Source: Cyclobacterium jeungdonense
GTDB lineage: Bacteria > Bacteroidota > Bacteroidia > Cytophagales > Cyclobacteriaceae
Length of the DNA stretch: 64,000 bases
Direction: 5' to 3'
Assembly (NCBI RefSeq): GCF_010994275.1
Contig: NZ_WMCD01000002.1
Location: 186,001-250,000 of the forward strand
Within the stretch, counting starts at the first letter, position 1; each line of letters starts with the position of its first letter. The position numbers and the translations under genes are program-made. Below the pieces are notes generated by a model. That model searched no databases. It was not told where the DNA came from and saw only the letters and a program-made list of their open reading frames with translations. This document shows, piece by piece, positions 34,301-44,872 of this stretch.

Positions 34301-35552
34301 CGCCAGCTACAATCTCATTGACCTGATCGCCCGCCAGAAAGGTCTCAAATGTCCCCTCATAATTCTGCTTCGTGCACGGTTCGAATCGCTTTACATACCC
34401 CTCGTCCCGTCCGCTGCTAACGTAGATTGATCCATCCCTGGCAGCCAGAAACTTCCAGGCATTATTGGCTGATCCGTTCGTTGGGTGGGCGGGGTCGATC
34501 GCAAAATAACGGGTGCTATCATCCGCCGGGTCAAAAAGGTACATCCCATCATGGGTTACCCCCAACCAAAACCGACCATGGCAGTCCTGGGTAATATCGC
34601 TAAGAATACTCCACACGGGTCGGGTTGGCAGGTCCCGCAACCTGAGCGGTATTTGCTGAAACGTGTGGGTTACTGGATCAAATTTGAACAATTCCCGATC
34701 CGCCGTGCCTATCCAGATATTGCCCTGCTTGTCTTCGTAAAGACTACTGATGTTAAAGGAATTAGCTGGTGCTTCTTTAAATGTATCCGGGAGTAATAGA
34801 TCGAAGGCATTTTCCTCCACATTGAACTTGAGAAGGCCACCCGTATCTTCCCTTTCTACGTCGCCCCAAATATAGCCAGCCCCAACCCAACTATTTCCGC
34901 TGCGATCAACAAGTACTGTTTCAGCATAACCTATAGGAAGTGAAACCCCATTTACTTCTACCTTATCATAATGCTCAAATGATGATACTTCAGGGTTAAA
35001 AGCGAATACTCCTTCCCGCGTTGCCAACCATATTTTTCCCTCGGGACCTTCTGCCAGGTTGCCGATATGGCTCGGTGAAGCCGCTTCCTCATTGCCGCGA
35101 TAAACGTAATTTTGAAACGCTCCTGTTTCCGGATTCATACGATACAGTCCCCCTCCAAATCCACCCACCCAATAATTCCCTTGCCGATCCACCAAAAGGC
35201 TTTCGGTATCGGCAGGACCTCCGTTAGTAGAAAGTGGATAAAGGCGGAAATTCGTTCCATCGTACCGGTACAAGCCTACGGGCGTCGGAAACCAAATAAA
35301 TCCCGCACTATCCTGCACCATCCTGTTGGCCATATTGGATTCAGGTCCCGCGGGATTAAAGATCTCTTCAAATTGAATATTCTCAGAAAATCCAAGCGAC
35401 TGTGCTGCCAGGGGAGCATTGGGATACAGTCCAGCAAGGAACAGATAAACAAGGAATAACGAAATTTTATTACAGATCAAATCAGACTGGATTTTTGACT
35501 TAATATAAGCAATTTTCCAAACTTTGAACAATCTGGATTTGCTATTTCCCAA
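31389..35552 (-). CDS. Hybrid two-component system regulator (propeller-HK-REC-AraC)
   Basis: Up to 1387 residues. After a signal or anchor (about 29-51), two-component regulator propeller repeats (W-x-G motifs such as IWIGTAD, LWIGCWP, IWVGGG) fill about 60-770; a Y_Y_Y domain follows (to about 845), a membrane helix (about 848-870), HisKA with HEFRTP (His about 896), HATPase with NLIFNAIKF and GTGIGLA, a receiver with phospho-acceptor in ISDVMMPQMDG (Asp about 1192), and an AraC-type HTH to the end. Bacteroidota use such one-protein systems to sense a periplasmic oligosaccharide or similar ligand and activate adjacent genes. The nearest target is the divergent PSCyt/DUF1501 set. No ATG precedes the signal peptide: TTG at 35552, 35531 or 35480 must serve. 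Confidence 0.9.
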   Translation of the reverse strand: MGNSKSRLFKVWKIAYIKSKIQSDLICNKISLFLVYLFLAGLYPNAPLAAQSLGFSENIQFEEIFNPAGPESNMANRMVQDSAGFIWFPTPVGLYRYDGTNFRLYPLSTNGGPADTESLLVDRQGNYWVGGFGGGLYRMNPETGAFQNYVYRGNEEAASPSHIGNLAEGPEGKIWLATREGVFAFNPEVSSFEHYDKVEVNGVSLPIGYAETVLVDRSGNSWVGAGYIWGDVEREDTGGLLKFNVEENAFDLLLPDTFKEAPANSFNISSLYEDKQGNIWIGTADRELFKFDPVTHTFQQIPLRLRDLPTRPVWSILSDITQDCHGRFWLGVTHDGMYLFDPADDSTRYFAIDPAHPTNGSANNAWKFLAARDGSIYVSSGRDEGYVKRFEPCTKQNYEGTFETFLAGDQVNEIVAGAGEEGWIGTQDNGLFRYQSSGLLRAMKLDSGEKSIKALHQDRKGNLWIGCWPQPCGLLRLNLDSGTKEVLRKDPENPNKLSSDLIMDILEDRTGNIWIATWGGGLNRYDPVTGISTQYRYDPLDSTSLGGNFVTSLYEDPSGIIWVGGGGTLLEPSEPAFLDRFLPTQEVFEHHFHGMEVEAFSEVDAITDITGAPNGALWISKRGVIVRFDPKSGSKQLFARSRDYNWYWSIHLDSNGGVWSTSLDGLAHLNPTSSNFTVFPWHTLPVSSNWWQPIEGLGDDRFLVGGQGGFMQFSGQHLLAAKVGQLPDVILDRFENQGEALLPKYLSPAAASLREAKQITLPPEQNIFSLSLKAPYFQKDQPISIEYMLHGYDLNWKIADQQGLVSYFKVPPGSYTLKARVRSANGLVTEPSLNMDIVILTPWWQRWWVLALFLLALMILSYFSYRAILRRKLALVEARKLKEMDALKNRLYTNITHEFRTPLTVISGITDEIEGHEKEKRLIQRNSNQLLGLVNQILRLQKLESKKTELRPVAGDVARFLNYLVESFQSLAQRKHLQLVFYADPATIPMDFDEEKMQQLVSNLIFNAIKFTPDYGKVELGLTLIADGKEIRIKIRDTGVGMPEDQLKHIFDRFHQSENQGNATEGTGIGLALVSELIKLMSGRIEVESQVGQGTTFTVFLPRPEVEASDQLVMRKPTIDSAFLTPLEESTGFVPGNSVRSVAGDPYILLVEDNQDVAYYLERILRDQYRIGLARNGAEGMEKALEEIPDMVISDVMMPQMDGFAFCAKLKRDLRTSHIPVILLTAKATQGERLEGLKAGADAYLAKPFDKEELLIRIEKLLDLRRKIQQNFWQKDARHLPDYQDAFLDKLHQAVKDNLGDEDFGTLELCRAMAMSRTQLHRKIKALLDIPTARFIQLTRLHRARQLILTTDKSIGEVSFETGFKDPSYFTKLYAAEFEEMPSETRK

Positions 35553-35701
35553 CTATTGTATCGCGTATTGAGTAAGTCGCAGGCCTGTTGGTGGGTCTCC
35601 CAGTCATAAAACAGGCAGATCTACGTCCACGTTTCGCAATACTTTGCAATTTCAGGCTTTTCTGGCTAATTTTCGACATTAAAACTTGTGCCCGAATCCC
35701 C

Positions 35702-38437
35702 ATGAAAAAGTCCGGTTTTCTTATTGGAATGGCCAGCATCCTACTTGCAGGAGTCATTTTCTATGCCTTAACCCAGGAAACGGAGATTGATTTCAGTACG
35801 CAGGTGAAGCCTATACTCAACCAGCACTGTATTTCCTGCCACGGAGGAGTCAAAAAAAACGGGGGATTTAGCCTGCTGTTTGAAGAGGAAGCCCTTGCTG
35901 CCACGGAGTCCGGTCGTCCTGCCATTATTCCGGGAGATGTCCACGACAGTGAGTTTATCTCCCGCTTGAGCGAAAGCGATCCGGAAGTACGCATGCCGTA
36001 CAAAAAAGCCCCCCTCAGCGAAGAAGAAATCAAAATTCTCACCCAGTGGGTGGAAGAGGGTGCAAACTGGGGCCAACATTGGGCGTACAAAACGCCGGCG
36101 AAACCAGTGGCTCCTGAAAAGGGCCTTCAGGCAGGCTTACTCTCCGAAGAAGCCCCGCCTTTCATTCAAAATGACATTGACCGGTTTATAGCCGAAGGTC
36201 TGGCCCGGCAAGAACTTAGCCCTTCCTCAGAAGCAGGTAAAAACATCCTTATTCGAAGGCTGAGCCTGGATCTTACCGGGCTTCCTCCTGATGAAGCCTT
36301 GGTAAGCCGGTGGAAATCCGGCCAGATGAGTTATGAAGAGTTGGTAGATGAGCTATTGGACAATCCTGCTTTTGGGGAAAAGTGGGCTTCCTGGTGGCTG
36401 GACCTGGCTCGATACGCGGATACCAAAGGCTATGAACGGGACGTCAGCCGCCAAATCTGGGCATATCGGGACTGGGTGATCAAAGCCCTGAACGCAGACA
36501 TGCCTTTTGACCAGTTTACCATCGAACAACTTGCCGGAGATTTATTGCCCGACCCGGATTTAGACCAACTAACAGCCACTGCTTTTCACCGCAACACCAT
36601 GAATAACGATGAAGGTGGTACTCAGGATGAGGAATTTCGGGTAACTGCCGTGATCGACCGGGTCAATACCACCTTTGAAGTTTGGCAGAGCACGACCATG
36701 TCCTGCGTGCAGTGCCACAGCCACCCATACGATCCATTTAGGCACGAAGATTATTACCAGCTTATGGCTTTCTTCAATAACAGCCGGGATGAAGACACCC
36801 ATGGGGAGGAACCCAAATTAAAATTCTACACCGGGGAAGACAGCATCCGCATGGAGGAAATAAAATCCTGGGCTGCCCAGTACGGGAATGAAACGCTGGA
36901 GAATAAAATGGAGGCTATCCTGCTTTACCAGGAACCCAAATACCATGCCCACATCGCCGAGGACTTTGAAAATGGTGAATTGATCGACACCAAATGGCTG
37001 GGCCTTTGGGATAATGGATCCTGTTACTTACGGGATGTCTACACCGGAGGCTCGCCCTATATTTATATTAATTACTGGACAGGAAACGAAGGAAACCTGC
37101 TGACCATTCGTAAAGGCGGGCCAGAGGGGGAAATCCTGGCTCAATTCACCCTGGGAAAAACGGAGGGTAGGGTAATACGCCGCTTTCCCATAAAAGAATT
37201 GCATGAAAAGGTGGACCTTTACCTCCACATGGAGAACAAATCCCTGAAACCGCAGCAGACCACTTCTACCATCAATTGGTTTGGCTTTTTTCCGGAGTTA
37301 CCCGGACAAGATCAACCCGGGCACGAAGAAATAGACCACGATTTTTTAACCTTGCTCAACAAAAACACCCCGTCAGTTCCTATCCTCGTAGAAAACCCGG
37401 ATTACATGAAGCGGGAAACCCATGTGTTTGAAAGAGGCAATTGGATGCTCAAAGGGGAAGCTGTAAAACCAGATGTGCCTGCCGTTCTTAACAGCTGGGA
37501 TCCGGAATGGCCTGAAAATCGCCTTGGGCTTGCCTACTGGCTGACCAGCAAAGAAAATCCACTGACCGCCCGAACCCTTGCTAACCGGCTTTGGGAACAA
37601 TTATTTGGCCGCGGAATTGTCAGCACCTTGGAAGATATGGGCACCCAATCAGACCCGCCCAGTCATCGGCAATTACTAGACTGGTTGGCTGTCCGATTAA
37701 TGGAAGACCACAACTGGAGGTTAAAACCTTTAATTAAAGATATGGTCTTGTCCGGAACGTATCGGCAGTCCTCTGTTTCCTCTGCCTTTCTTCATGAAAA
37801 AGACCCGGAAAACAAATGGTATGCTAGAGGCCCGAGATTCCGGCTCAGTGCAGAACAAATCCGGGATCAGGCACTTGCCGCTTCGGGCCTTCTAAGCAGA
37901 AAAATGTATGGCAAACCGGTGATGCCTCCCCAGCCGGATAATGTATGGCAAACCGTCTACAACGGAGAATCCTGGGAAACCAGTGAAGGAGAAGACCGTT
38001 ACCGTAGAGCCGTTTATACGTTTCTGAAACGTACCAGCCCCTACCCTTCTTTTATTAGCTTCGATGCAGGAAGCCGGGAAGTTTGCACCATTAGCCGTAC
38101 CGTAACCAATACTCCCCTGCAGGCCTTGGTTACATTAAATGATCCGGTATACCAGGAGGCCGCTTTTCACCTGGCTCTAAGCATGTACCGCTCCGATGCT
38201 GCAGACCCCATTTCCTGGGCTTACGAAAGACTCTTGTTGCAACCCATCAGTCCGCAAAAACAGGAGCACCTTCAATCATTGTATGCATTCGCCTTGGAAG
38301 ATTTCTCATCCAACACAGAGGCGATGGAGGAATGGCTGCAATTTGCAGAAGACGAGCAGAAAAACCCGGAGCTGGCAGCCTTGGCGCTCATCGCCAATGC
38401 GCTGATGAATTTGGATGAATTCCTAACCAAATCCTGA
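35702..38437 (+). CDS. PSCyt1/DUF1549/DUF1553 cytochrome-domain protein
   Basis: About 911 residues from ATG 35702, chosen because it leads straight into the signal/anchor (residues 4-24); the frame extends upstream to 35588 without a signal. A Planctomycete-type cytochrome c domain comes first with CISCH at 43-47, then DUF1549 (about 150-360), which holds a second CxxCH ([12 protein letters not shown], about 335-339), a middle region, and DUF1553 (about 600-900). Such proteins are abundant in Planctomycetes and Bacteroidota and almost always pair with DUF1501 genes, as here; they are thought to act in polysaccharide or sugar oxidation. It is divergent from the hybrid regulator. Confidence 0.9.
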   Translation: MKKSGFLIGMASILLAGVIFYALTQETEIDFSTQVKPILNQHCISCHGGVKKNGGFSLLFEEEALAATESGRPAIIPGDVHDSEFISRLSESDPEVRMPYKKAPLSEEEIKILTQWVEEGANWGQHWAYKTPAKPVAPEKGLQAGLLSEEAPPFIQNDIDRFIAEGLARQELSPSSEAGKNILIRRLSLDLTGLPPDEALVSRWKSGQMSYEELVDELLDNPAFGEKWASWWLDLARYADTKGYERDVSRQIWAYRDWVIKALNADMPFDQFTIEQLAGDLLPDPDLDQLTATAFHRNTMNNDEGGTQDEEFRVTAVIDRVNTTFEVWQSTTMSCVQCHSHPYDPFRHEDYYQLMAFFNNSRDEDTHGEEPKLKFYTGEDSIRMEEIKSWAAQYGNETLENKMEAILLYQEPKYHAHIAEDFENGELIDTKWLGLWDNGSCYLRDVYTGGSPYIYINYWTGNEGNLLTIRKGGPEGEILAQFTLGKTEGRVIRRFPIKELHEKVDLYLHMENKSLKPQQTTSTINWFGFFPELPGQDQPGHEEIDHDFLTLLNKNTPSVPILVENPDYMKRETHVFERGNWMLKGEAVKPDVPAVLNSWDPEWPENRLGLAYWLTSKENPLTARTLANRLWEQLFGRGIVSTLEDMGTQSDPPSHRQLLDWLAVRLMEDHNWRLKPLIKDMVLSGTYRQSSVSSAFLHEKDPENKWYARGPRFRLSAEQIRDQALAASGLLSRKMYGKPVMPPQPDNVWQTVYNGESWETSEGEDRYRRAVYTFLKRTSPYPSFISFDAGSREVCTISRTVTNTPLQALVTLNDPVYQEAAFHLALSMYRSDAADPISWAYERLLLQPISPQKQEHLQSLYAFALEDFSSNTEAMEEWLQFAEDEQKNPELAALALIANALMNLDEFLTKS

Positions 38438-38438
38438 C

Positions 38439-39932
38439 ATGGACAAGATCAAAAAATTACTGGCTGAAAAACTGGAACGAGAACTACAATCCCAAACCCG
38501 CAGGCATTTTATACAAAGCTGTGTCAGCGGTATGGGAGGTTTAGCACTGGGCTCGCTGGTCGGATGTCAAACCCCCGAACCCCAGGGCATGCAACTCTCC
38601 GAGCGGGACCTCAATCCTCTTTCAGCGGCGGCACCTCCCTTTGCGCCCAAAGTGCAATCGGTGATTTACCTGCACATGGCAGGTGCACCTTCCCAACTGG
38701 AAATGTTTGATTACAAACCCGAGTTGGCCAGACTTCACAACAAGGAATGTCCGGAATCTGTGCTTCAGGGAAGAAAGTTTGCCTTTATCAGGGGCCGACC
38801 AAACCTGCTTGGGCCACAGGCTGAATTTGAGCAATCCGGGGAATCCGGTAACTGGGTATCTGACTACCTGCCTCATTTCAAGCAGGTAGTGGATGAGGTG
38901 GCTTTTTTGAAAGCAGTCCATACCGACCAATTTAACCATGGACCGGCCCAGCTCTTCATGCAGACCGGTAGTCCCCGATTGGGCAGGCCCAGTATTGGCT
39001 CCTGGGTAACCTACGGCCTGGGATCGGAAAACCAAAACTTGCCAGGCTTCGTGGTGCTTACCTCTGGAGGAAAAACCCCGGATGCCGGAAAAAGTGTCTG
39101 GGGAAGTGGTTTTCTACCCTCCGTTTACCAAGGAGTGCAATGCCGTTCCAAAGGGGATCCGGTATTGTACATCGAGGATCCGAAAGGCATGTCCAGATCC
39201 ATGAAAAGAAAATTACTGGACGCCATCAACGCCATTAACCAGGAGGATTTCCAAAGCTATGCAGACCCGGAAATTTTAGCCCGCATCAACCAATACGAGA
39301 TGGCTTTCCGCATGCAGATTGAGGTACCGGAAGTCATGAACATCAACGAAGAGCCGGAGTACATTCACCAGCTTTATGGAACACAGCCTGGAGAAGAGTC
39401 CTTTGCCAACAATTGTTTACTGGCGCGAAAAATGGTAGAAAAGGGCGTGCGCTTTGTACAGCTTTACGATTGGGGATGGGATGCGCACGGCACCAATGAG
39501 GAAACGGCCATAAACCTGGGGATGAAGGACAAATGCCAGGAAATAGACCGGCCCATTGCCGCCTTACTGACCGACCTGAAACAAAGAGGCTTGCTGGACC
39601 AGACCCTGGTAGTCTGGGGAGGGGAGTTTGGTCGCACCCCCATGCAGGAAAACAGAGAAGGAAAAACTCAGAGCTATATGGGCCGGGATCATCACGTGGA
39701 TGCTTTTACGATGTGGATGGCTGGTGGAGGCATCAAAAAGGGAGCTTCGCATGGAGAAACCGATGAAATTGGTTTTTCCGGAGTAGAAAATAAAGTTTCT
39801 GTACATGACGTTCACGCGACCATCCTGCACCTTTTGGGATTTGACCACGAACAATTTACGTTTGACTTTCAGGGCAGGCCATTCCGGCTAACGGACGTTG
39901 AAGGAAACATAATACGGGAAATACTAACCTGA
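38439..39932 (+). CDS. DUF1501 family exported protein
   Basis: 497 residues. An N-terminal twin-arginine-type segment (TRRHFIQSCVSGMGG, RR at 21-22) leads into LVGC, so it may be a Tat-exported lipoprotein. The body has an alkaline phosphatase/sulfatase-like fold typical of DUF1501: the IYLHMAGAPSQLEMFDYKP opening, RKMVEKGVRFVQLYDWGWDAHG, WGGEFGRTP and GRDHHVDAFTMWMAGGG. Its start is one base after the upstream stop, so translation is coupled. The DUF1553-DUF1501 pair is conserved in distant phyla; the substrate is unknown. Confidence 0.9.
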   Translation: MDKIKKLLAEKLERELQSQTRRHFIQSCVSGMGGLALGSLVGCQTPEPQGMQLSERDLNPLSAAAPPFAPKVQSVIYLHMAGAPSQLEMFDYKPELARLHNKECPESVLQGRKFAFIRGRPNLLGPQAEFEQSGESGNWVSDYLPHFKQVVDEVAFLKAVHTDQFNHGPAQLFMQTGSPRLGRPSIGSWVTYGLGSENQNLPGFVVLTSGGKTPDAGKSVWGSGFLPSVYQGVQCRSKGDPVLYIEDPKGMSRSMKRKLLDAINAINQEDFQSYADPEILARINQYEMAFRMQIEVPEVMNINEEPEYIHQLYGTQPGEESFANNCLLARKMVEKGVRFVQLYDWGWDAHGTNEETAINLGMKDKCQEIDRPIAALLTDLKQRGLLDQTLVVWGGEFGRTPMQENREGKTQSYMGRDHHVDAFTMWMAGGGIKKGASHGETDEIGFSGVENKVSVHDVHATILHLLGFDHEQFTFDFQGRPFRLTDVEGNIIREILT

Positions 39933-39981
39933 ATGAACTCAAAGAAGTCAGTATTACAACAACAACTATAGAAAACACCCA

Positions 39982-40929
39982 ATGGACCGAAGAACATTTA
40001 TTCAGCAAAGCAGTTTACTTTCCCTGGGATTAGCCAGCGCCCCTTATCTATCCCATGCCGGTGGGAATATACAAGAACGAAAATTCCGTGTGAGTTTGAA
40101 TCCCTACGCCATCGGAGTATCCATTAATCAGGAGGAGATGATTGACAAGGCAGTTGCTTATAATTTTGAAGCCATCTTACCCGTTCCTGCTCAGTTGATG
40201 GAAATGTCTCCGGGAAAGTTTGACGAGTTTCTGGCCAAAAAAGAAGCCCACAACCTGACCTGGGATGCAGCAGGACTGCCAGTCGATTTCCGAAAAGACA
40301 AGGCTACATTTGAAGAGGGAATTAAAGACTTACCGAAGGTAGCCACCATCTTGCGAAAAGCCGGTGTAAGCCGTGTGGGCACCTGGATTATGCCCAGCCA
40401 CGATGAACTCCCCTATTTGGACAACTTTAAGCAACACAGCGAGCGCCTTGGAAAGGCAGCCCAACTATTGGGAGATGAAGGGTTGAAACTCGGTTTCGAA
40501 TACGTGGGTACAAAAAATCTAAAAATCATCAACCGCTATCCCTTTGTTGGAACCCTGAAAGAAGTTCAGGACCTCATCGCCGAGATCGGGCACCCAAATT
40601 TGGGTGTACAGCTGGACAGTTTTCACTGGTATACCTCCAGTGAAAGCGTAGCCGATCTGGAGAAACTGACCAACGAGCAAATTGTGACCTGCGATCTCAA
40701 CGATGCCACTGCTGGACGAACTATTCCTGAACAGATCGATGGTGAACGGCAACTACCAGGAGATAGTGGCTTGATAGATCTGAAGGGATTTATGCAGGCC
40801 CTGGTAACTATTGGATACGATGGACCGGTCAGGGCGGAACCTTTCAATGCAAAATTAAATGCTATGGACAACGAGCAGGCCCTGGCTGCCACTTCCAAAG
40901 CCATGTGGAGAACTGTGAACCTGATTTAA
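39982..40929 (+). CDS. Exported sugar phosphate isomerase/epimerase-like TIM barrel
   Basis: 315 residues. Tat-type signal DRRTFIQQSSLLSLGLASAP, cleaved near HAGG. The mature part is an AP-endonuclease-2-like TIM barrel (xylose isomerase-like): EGLKLGFEYVG, GVQLDSFHW and GPVRAEPFNAKLN carry the Glu, Asp and His residues that would bind a divalent metal. Despite the family name, exported members probably act on free sugars or keto-sugars rather than phosphates. It follows the DUF1501 gene by 49 bases on the same strand and forms the third gene of the set. Its stop overlaps the convergent glutaminase stop. Confidence 0.8.
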   Translation: MDRRTFIQQSSLLSLGLASAPYLSHAGGNIQERKFRVSLNPYAIGVSINQEEMIDKAVAYNFEAILPVPAQLMEMSPGKFDEFLAKKEAHNLTWDAAGLPVDFRKDKATFEEGIKDLPKVATILRKAGVSRVGTWIMPSHDELPYLDNFKQHSERLGKAAQLLGDEGLKLGFEYVGTKNLKIINRYPFVGTLKEVQDLIAEIGHPNLGVQLDSFHWYTSSESVADLEKLTNEQIVTCDLNDATAGRTIPEQIDGERQLPGDSGLIDLKGFMQALVTIGYDGPVRAEPFNAKLNAMDNEQALAATSKAMWRTVNLI

Positions 40930-41840
40930 AACAGGGAAAATTTCAGTTTATCGGTTAGCAGCTCCAAGGCCTTGATCGCTTTTACCGAATTTCCTTTCTC
41001 GTTCAGTTCGGGAGACCAGACGGCGATGCTGAATTTGCCGGGCATGATAGCAGCTACCCCTCCTCCCACGCCGCTTTTACCGGGTAATCCCACGCGAAAA
41101 GCAAATTCTCCGGATTCATCGTAGAAGCCGCAGGTAAGCATCAGGGCGTTGACCCGCCGGGATTGGCTTTCGTTTAAAATCTCGCGTTTTGCAAAGATGG
41201 AATATCCGTCGTTTGCCAAATAGGAAAACGCTTTTGCCAGTTCTTCACAACACATTTCTATGGAACATTGGTATACATACGTGCGAATCACTTCCGGAAT
41301 GTCGTTGTCAAAATTCTTATAGGCCTTTAGAAAGTAAGCCATGGCTGTGTTCCTCTCCGCGTGTTGCAGTTCCGATTGCATCACCTCTTCATTAATGCGC
41401 ACGCAATGCTGTCCTGCCAACTCATCAATATAATCCCGGATGCTCTGTGTGGGATTTTCAAACTTACTGGTTAAGGCATCCGTGATCACCAGGGCTCCCG
41501 GATTGACGAAAGGATTTCGCGGTACGCCCTTTTCATATTCCAGCTGCGCGATGGAATTGAAGGGGTTGCCGCTAGGCTCCACGTTCACGCGGGACCAGAG
41601 TTTACTACGGAATTTGTGAAAGACCATGGTCAGCGTAAATACCTTGGAAATACTTTGAATTGAAAAAGGCACCTGATAATCCCCTACTCCATATACCTTT
41701 CCTTCCAGATCTATCAAGGCAATACCAAACCGGTTTCTGGATACTTTCGTTAATTCGGGAATGTAATCCGCGACTTTCCCCCGTAAGTCCAGCTCATTTA
41801 CTTCCTGATATACTTCTGAGATTAATTCCTGGTAATCCAT
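40926..41840 (-). CDS. glsA: Glutaminase A
   Basis: 304 residues, normal for the bacterial serine-dependent glutaminase family. VPFSIQSISKVFTL carries the catalytic S63-x-x-K66 of the beta-lactamase-like fold; VNPGALVITDAL, SELQHAERNTAMAYFLK and PGKSGVGGGVAA are family signatures. It hydrolyses glutamine to glutamate and ammonia in the cytoplasm. ATG 41840 is chosen because it begins the conserved region; the frame runs on to 41999 through sequence without similarity that also covers the clpB terminator. It converges with the isomerase gene, the stops overlapping. Confidence 0.92.
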   Translation of the reverse strand: MDYQELISEVYQEVNELDLRGKVADYIPELTKVSRNRFGIALIDLEGKVYGVGDYQVPFSIQSISKVFTLTMVFHKFRSKLWSRVNVEPSGNPFNSIAQLEYEKGVPRNPFVNPGALVITDALTSKFENPTQSIRDYIDELAGQHCVRINEEVMQSELQHAERNTAMAYFLKAYKNFDNDIPEVIRTYVYQCSIEMCCEELAKAFSYLANDGYSIFAKREILNESQSRRVNALMLTCGFYDESGEFAFRVGLPGKSGVGGGVAAIMPGKFSIAVWSPELNEKGNSVKAIKALELLTDKLKFSLF

Positions 41841-41917
41841 AGTTACTTTTTTATGGGGTACGTCCCGATTATCAAAAGTAACGCTATTTTTTTGAGGGAC
41901 CCCTTCTACAACTGGAC

Positions 41918-41953
41918 AAAAAAAAACAGCTGACTGAATTAACAGCCAACTGT
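41918..41953 (-). terminator. Strong intrinsic terminator of clpB
   Basis: On the minus strand an 11-base stem, ACAGTTGGCTG with CAGTCAGCTGT (two G-T pairs, loop TTAATT), runs directly into a run of nine T residues. It lies about 60 bases after the clpB stop and upstream of glsA, separating the two same-strand genes. Confidence 0.8.
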
Positions 41954-42015
41954 CTATCTTACCGAATGAAAATCCAGAATAATGGTTAGTGAAAACCAAT
42001 TGATACTGGAACCAC

Positions 42016-44631
42016 TTATTCCACGCTTACTTCATCCACATTTTTGAAGTATACCTGCCTATCCGCATCCAGGTCTACCAATACAGCACTTTCGTTTTTA
42101 ATATAGCCACTAAGGATTTGCTTGGACAACTCATTCAATATAAGTCGCTGCATGGTTCGCTTTAGAGGCCTGGCTCCGTATTGGGGATCAAAACCGACCT
42201 CGCCGAGATAGTCTAACACCTCCGGAGTAGCTTCAAGCTCTATGCCGGATTCAGCCAGTCGTTGCTGTACCTCCTTCCATTGGATATCCACAATTTGCCG
42301 TAAGATTTCCCTATTTAGAGGTTCGAACATGATGGTTTCATCAATACGGTTGAGAAACTCCGGCCGCACTGATTTTTTTAACAAGCTAAAGACCTCTTCT
42401 TTGGTTTCTTCCATCACCTGCTCTTTGTTCCATTCATCCATGCTATCAAAACGCTCCTGAATCAGCGTAGAGCCAATATTGGTGGTCATGATAATGATGG
42501 TGTTTTTAAAGTTGGCCACCCTTCCTTTATTATCGGTTAGCCTGCCATCATCCAGAACCTGAAGCAGGATATTGAATACATCAGGATGGGCTTTTTCGAT
42601 CTCATCCAGCAGTACCACGGAATAAGGTTTTCTTCTCACAGCTTCGGTCAATTGGCCTCCTTCGTCATACCCCACGTAACCCGGAGGCGCTCCCACCAGA
42701 CGGCTGACTGCATGACGTTCCTGATATTCTGACATATCTATTCTTACCATCGCATTCTCATCGCTAAACAGGTATTCGGCCAGGGCTTTTGCCAACTCGG
42801 TTTTTCCAACACCGGTAGTACCCAGGAAAATGAAGGACCCTATGGGGCGCTTTGGGTCTTGTAAACCCGCACGACTTCTGCGAACCGCATCCGAAATGGC
42901 CACAATTGCCTCCCGCTGTCCAGCTACCCGCTTACCTAACTCCTCTTCCAAATGAAGGAGTTTTTCCATCTCACTTTGGATCATTTTGGAAAGGGGAATT
43001 CCCGTCCACTTACTGACTACGGCTGCGATGTCTTCATGGTCTACTTCTTCCTTCAACAAAGGGGAGCCTTCCTGCATCTCTTTAAGTTGCTGTTGGAAAG
43101 ATTCCAGTTTCTTCTCGCTTTCTCCTATTTTTCCATACCGGATTTCCGCTACTTTACCGAAGTCCCCAGCTCTTTCCGCTTGCTCCGCTTCCAGCTTAAA
43201 CTTATCGATACTTTCCTTTTCACGTTGTATCCCCTGGATGACAGCCTTTTCACTTTCCCACTTGGCTTTGATTTCTTGTCTTTTTTCGGTGAGTTCGGCC
43301 AGCTCTTTACTCAGCACGGCCTCTTTCTCCTTGTTTTTCTCCCTTCGGATAGCCTCCCGCTCAATTTCCAACTGCATGATCCTGCGATTGAGCTCGTCGA
43401 GTTCCTGCGGCAGGGAATCAATTTCCATCCGCAGTTTGGCGGCGGCTTCGTCCATCAGGTCAATGGCTTTATCGGGCAAATAGCGATCAGAAATGTAACG
43501 CTGTGAAAGTTCCACTGCAGCTATTACCGCATCGTCCTTAACGCGGACTCCGTGATGCAATTCGTATTTATCTTTGATCCCCCGGAGGATGGAAATGGCA
43601 TCCAAGGCATCGGGTTCGTCGACAATTACCTGCTGAAACCTTCGCTCCAAAGCCTTATCCTTTTCAATGTATTTCTGATACTCCTTCAGTGTGGTGGCTC
43701 CGATAGCGTGAAGTTCTCCTCTGGCCAACGCAGGTTTTAGCAGGTTAGCCGCATCCATGGCACCCTCTCCTCCTCCACCGGCACCGATCAGCGTATGAAT
43801 TTCATCGATAAACAGAATGATTTCTCCCTCCGAATCGGTTACTTCCTTGATGACTGCTTTCAGTCTTTCCTCAAACTCTCCTTTGTATTTGGCACCAGCT
43901 ACGAGCAATCCCATATCCAGGGAAATCAGCAATTTACTTTTCAGATTTTCCGGCACATCTCCGCTGACAATCCGTTGGGCCAAGCCTTCTACGATGGCCG
44001 TTTTACCCACTCCGGGTTCTCCCAGAAGTATGGGATTGTTTTTGGTCCTTCGTGCTAGTATCTGCAATACCCTTCTGATTTCCTCATCCCGGCCAATAAC
44101 CGGGTCTATTTTGCCTTTTTTGGCGAGCTCGTTTAGGTTTTTGGAATACCTTTCCAAAGACCTGTACTTTGATTCTGCGTTTTGATCGGTCACTTTATTT
44201 CCTTTTCTAAGTTCTTTAATGGCTTCGATAAGCTTCTTTTCATTTAATCCCTGATCCTTTAGCAATTGGGCGGTTTTATCCGAACCTGCCAAGACACCCA
44301 ATACCAGGTGCTCCACAGCCACGTATTCGTCGCCAAAGGTTTTCAAGTATCCCTTTGCTTTTTCCAATACCTGATTGGTAGCATTGGATAGATAAGGCTG
44401 CTGCCCACTTACCTTTGGGAGTTGATGGATGATTTCCTCCAACTTCTGAACAATCAGCCCTGAATTGATTCCTAACTTTTTAAATAAAAAGTCAGTAACG
44501 TTGCTATCTTCCTGAATGATCCCCTTGAGCAGGTGCGCGGGTTCTATAATTTGCTGCTGCTCGGCTGTACATAGCTCAAGCGCCTTTTGAATGGCTTCCT
44601 GAGACTTGATGGTAAATTGCTTAAAATCCAT
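42016..44631 (-). CDS. clpB: ATP-dependent disaggregase ClpB
   Basis: 871 residues, full family length. N-terminal Clp repeat domain (1-145); first AAA+ module with GEPGVGKT near residue 204; a coiled middle domain (about 410-520, rich in E, K and Q) that distinguishes ClpB from ClpA/ClpC; second AAA+ module with GTTGVGKT near 603 and the NLLDDG-like region ([15 protein letters not shown]); C-terminal D2-small domain with YGARPLKR. It works with DnaK to recover aggregated proteins in the cytosol. It is transcribed alone, with a strong terminator downstream. No CIRCE-type heat-shock repeat is visible in the 200 bases upstream. Confidence 0.95.
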   Translation of the reverse strand: MDFKQFTIKSQEAIQKALELCTAEQQQIIEPAHLLKGIIQEDSNVTDFLFKKLGINSGLIVQKLEEIIHQLPKVSGQQPYLSNATNQVLEKAKGYLKTFGDEYVAVEHLVLGVLAGSDKTAQLLKDQGLNEKKLIEAIKELRKGNKVTDQNAESKYRSLERYSKNLNELAKKGKIDPVIGRDEEIRRVLQILARRTKNNPILLGEPGVGKTAIVEGLAQRIVSGDVPENLKSKLLISLDMGLLVAGAKYKGEFEERLKAVIKEVTDSEGEIILFIDEIHTLIGAGGGGEGAMDAANLLKPALARGELHAIGATTLKEYQKYIEKDKALERRFQQVIVDEPDALDAISILRGIKDKYELHHGVRVKDDAVIAAVELSQRYISDRYLPDKAIDLMDEAAAKLRMEIDSLPQELDELNRRIMQLEIEREAIRREKNKEKEAVLSKELAELTEKRQEIKAKWESEKAVIQGIQREKESIDKFKLEAEQAERAGDFGKVAEIRYGKIGESEKKLESFQQQLKEMQEGSPLLKEEVDHEDIAAVVSKWTGIPLSKMIQSEMEKLLHLEEELGKRVAGQREAIVAISDAVRRSRAGLQDPKRPIGSFIFLGTTGVGKTELAKALAEYLFSDENAMVRIDMSEYQERHAVSRLVGAPPGYVGYDEGGQLTEAVRRKPYSVVLLDEIEKAHPDVFNILLQVLDDGRLTDNKGRVANFKNTIIIMTTNIGSTLIQERFDSMDEWNKEQVMEETKEEVFSLLKKSVRPEFLNRIDETIMFEPLNREILRQIVDIQWKEVQQRLAESGIELEATPEVLDYLGEVGFDPQYGARPLKRTMQRLILNELSKQILSGYIKNESAVLVDLDADRQVYFKNVDEVSVE

Positions 44632-44872
44632 AGTGGTTTGGGTTATGTTTTTTGTTGTTCTTTCTTCCTTTCAATATCTGAATCAAATATGTAACCAAAC
44701 CGGCTTTCCTTTAAAAACCTGAAAAAATGTCCGTTTTCGAACAAAAAACATGAATTTACAGACTTTTTGGCAGGATTTCAGGTTGTAGTAATTAGAAAAT
44801 CAAGAGAAGTTAATCACATCTATTCTTTCATTTTTATATCTTTACAAGGTGAAAAAAGCCATCCCATATTCG

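Noticed and set aside
34370..34390. tRNA-like T-loop string GGTTCGAATC
   Set aside because: It lies within the hybrid regulator coding sequence and has no matching acceptor or anticodon arms around it.
42952..43506. Long plus-strand frames opposite clpB
   Set aside because: Antisense of the ClpB coiled middle region; low-complexity composition and no family match.
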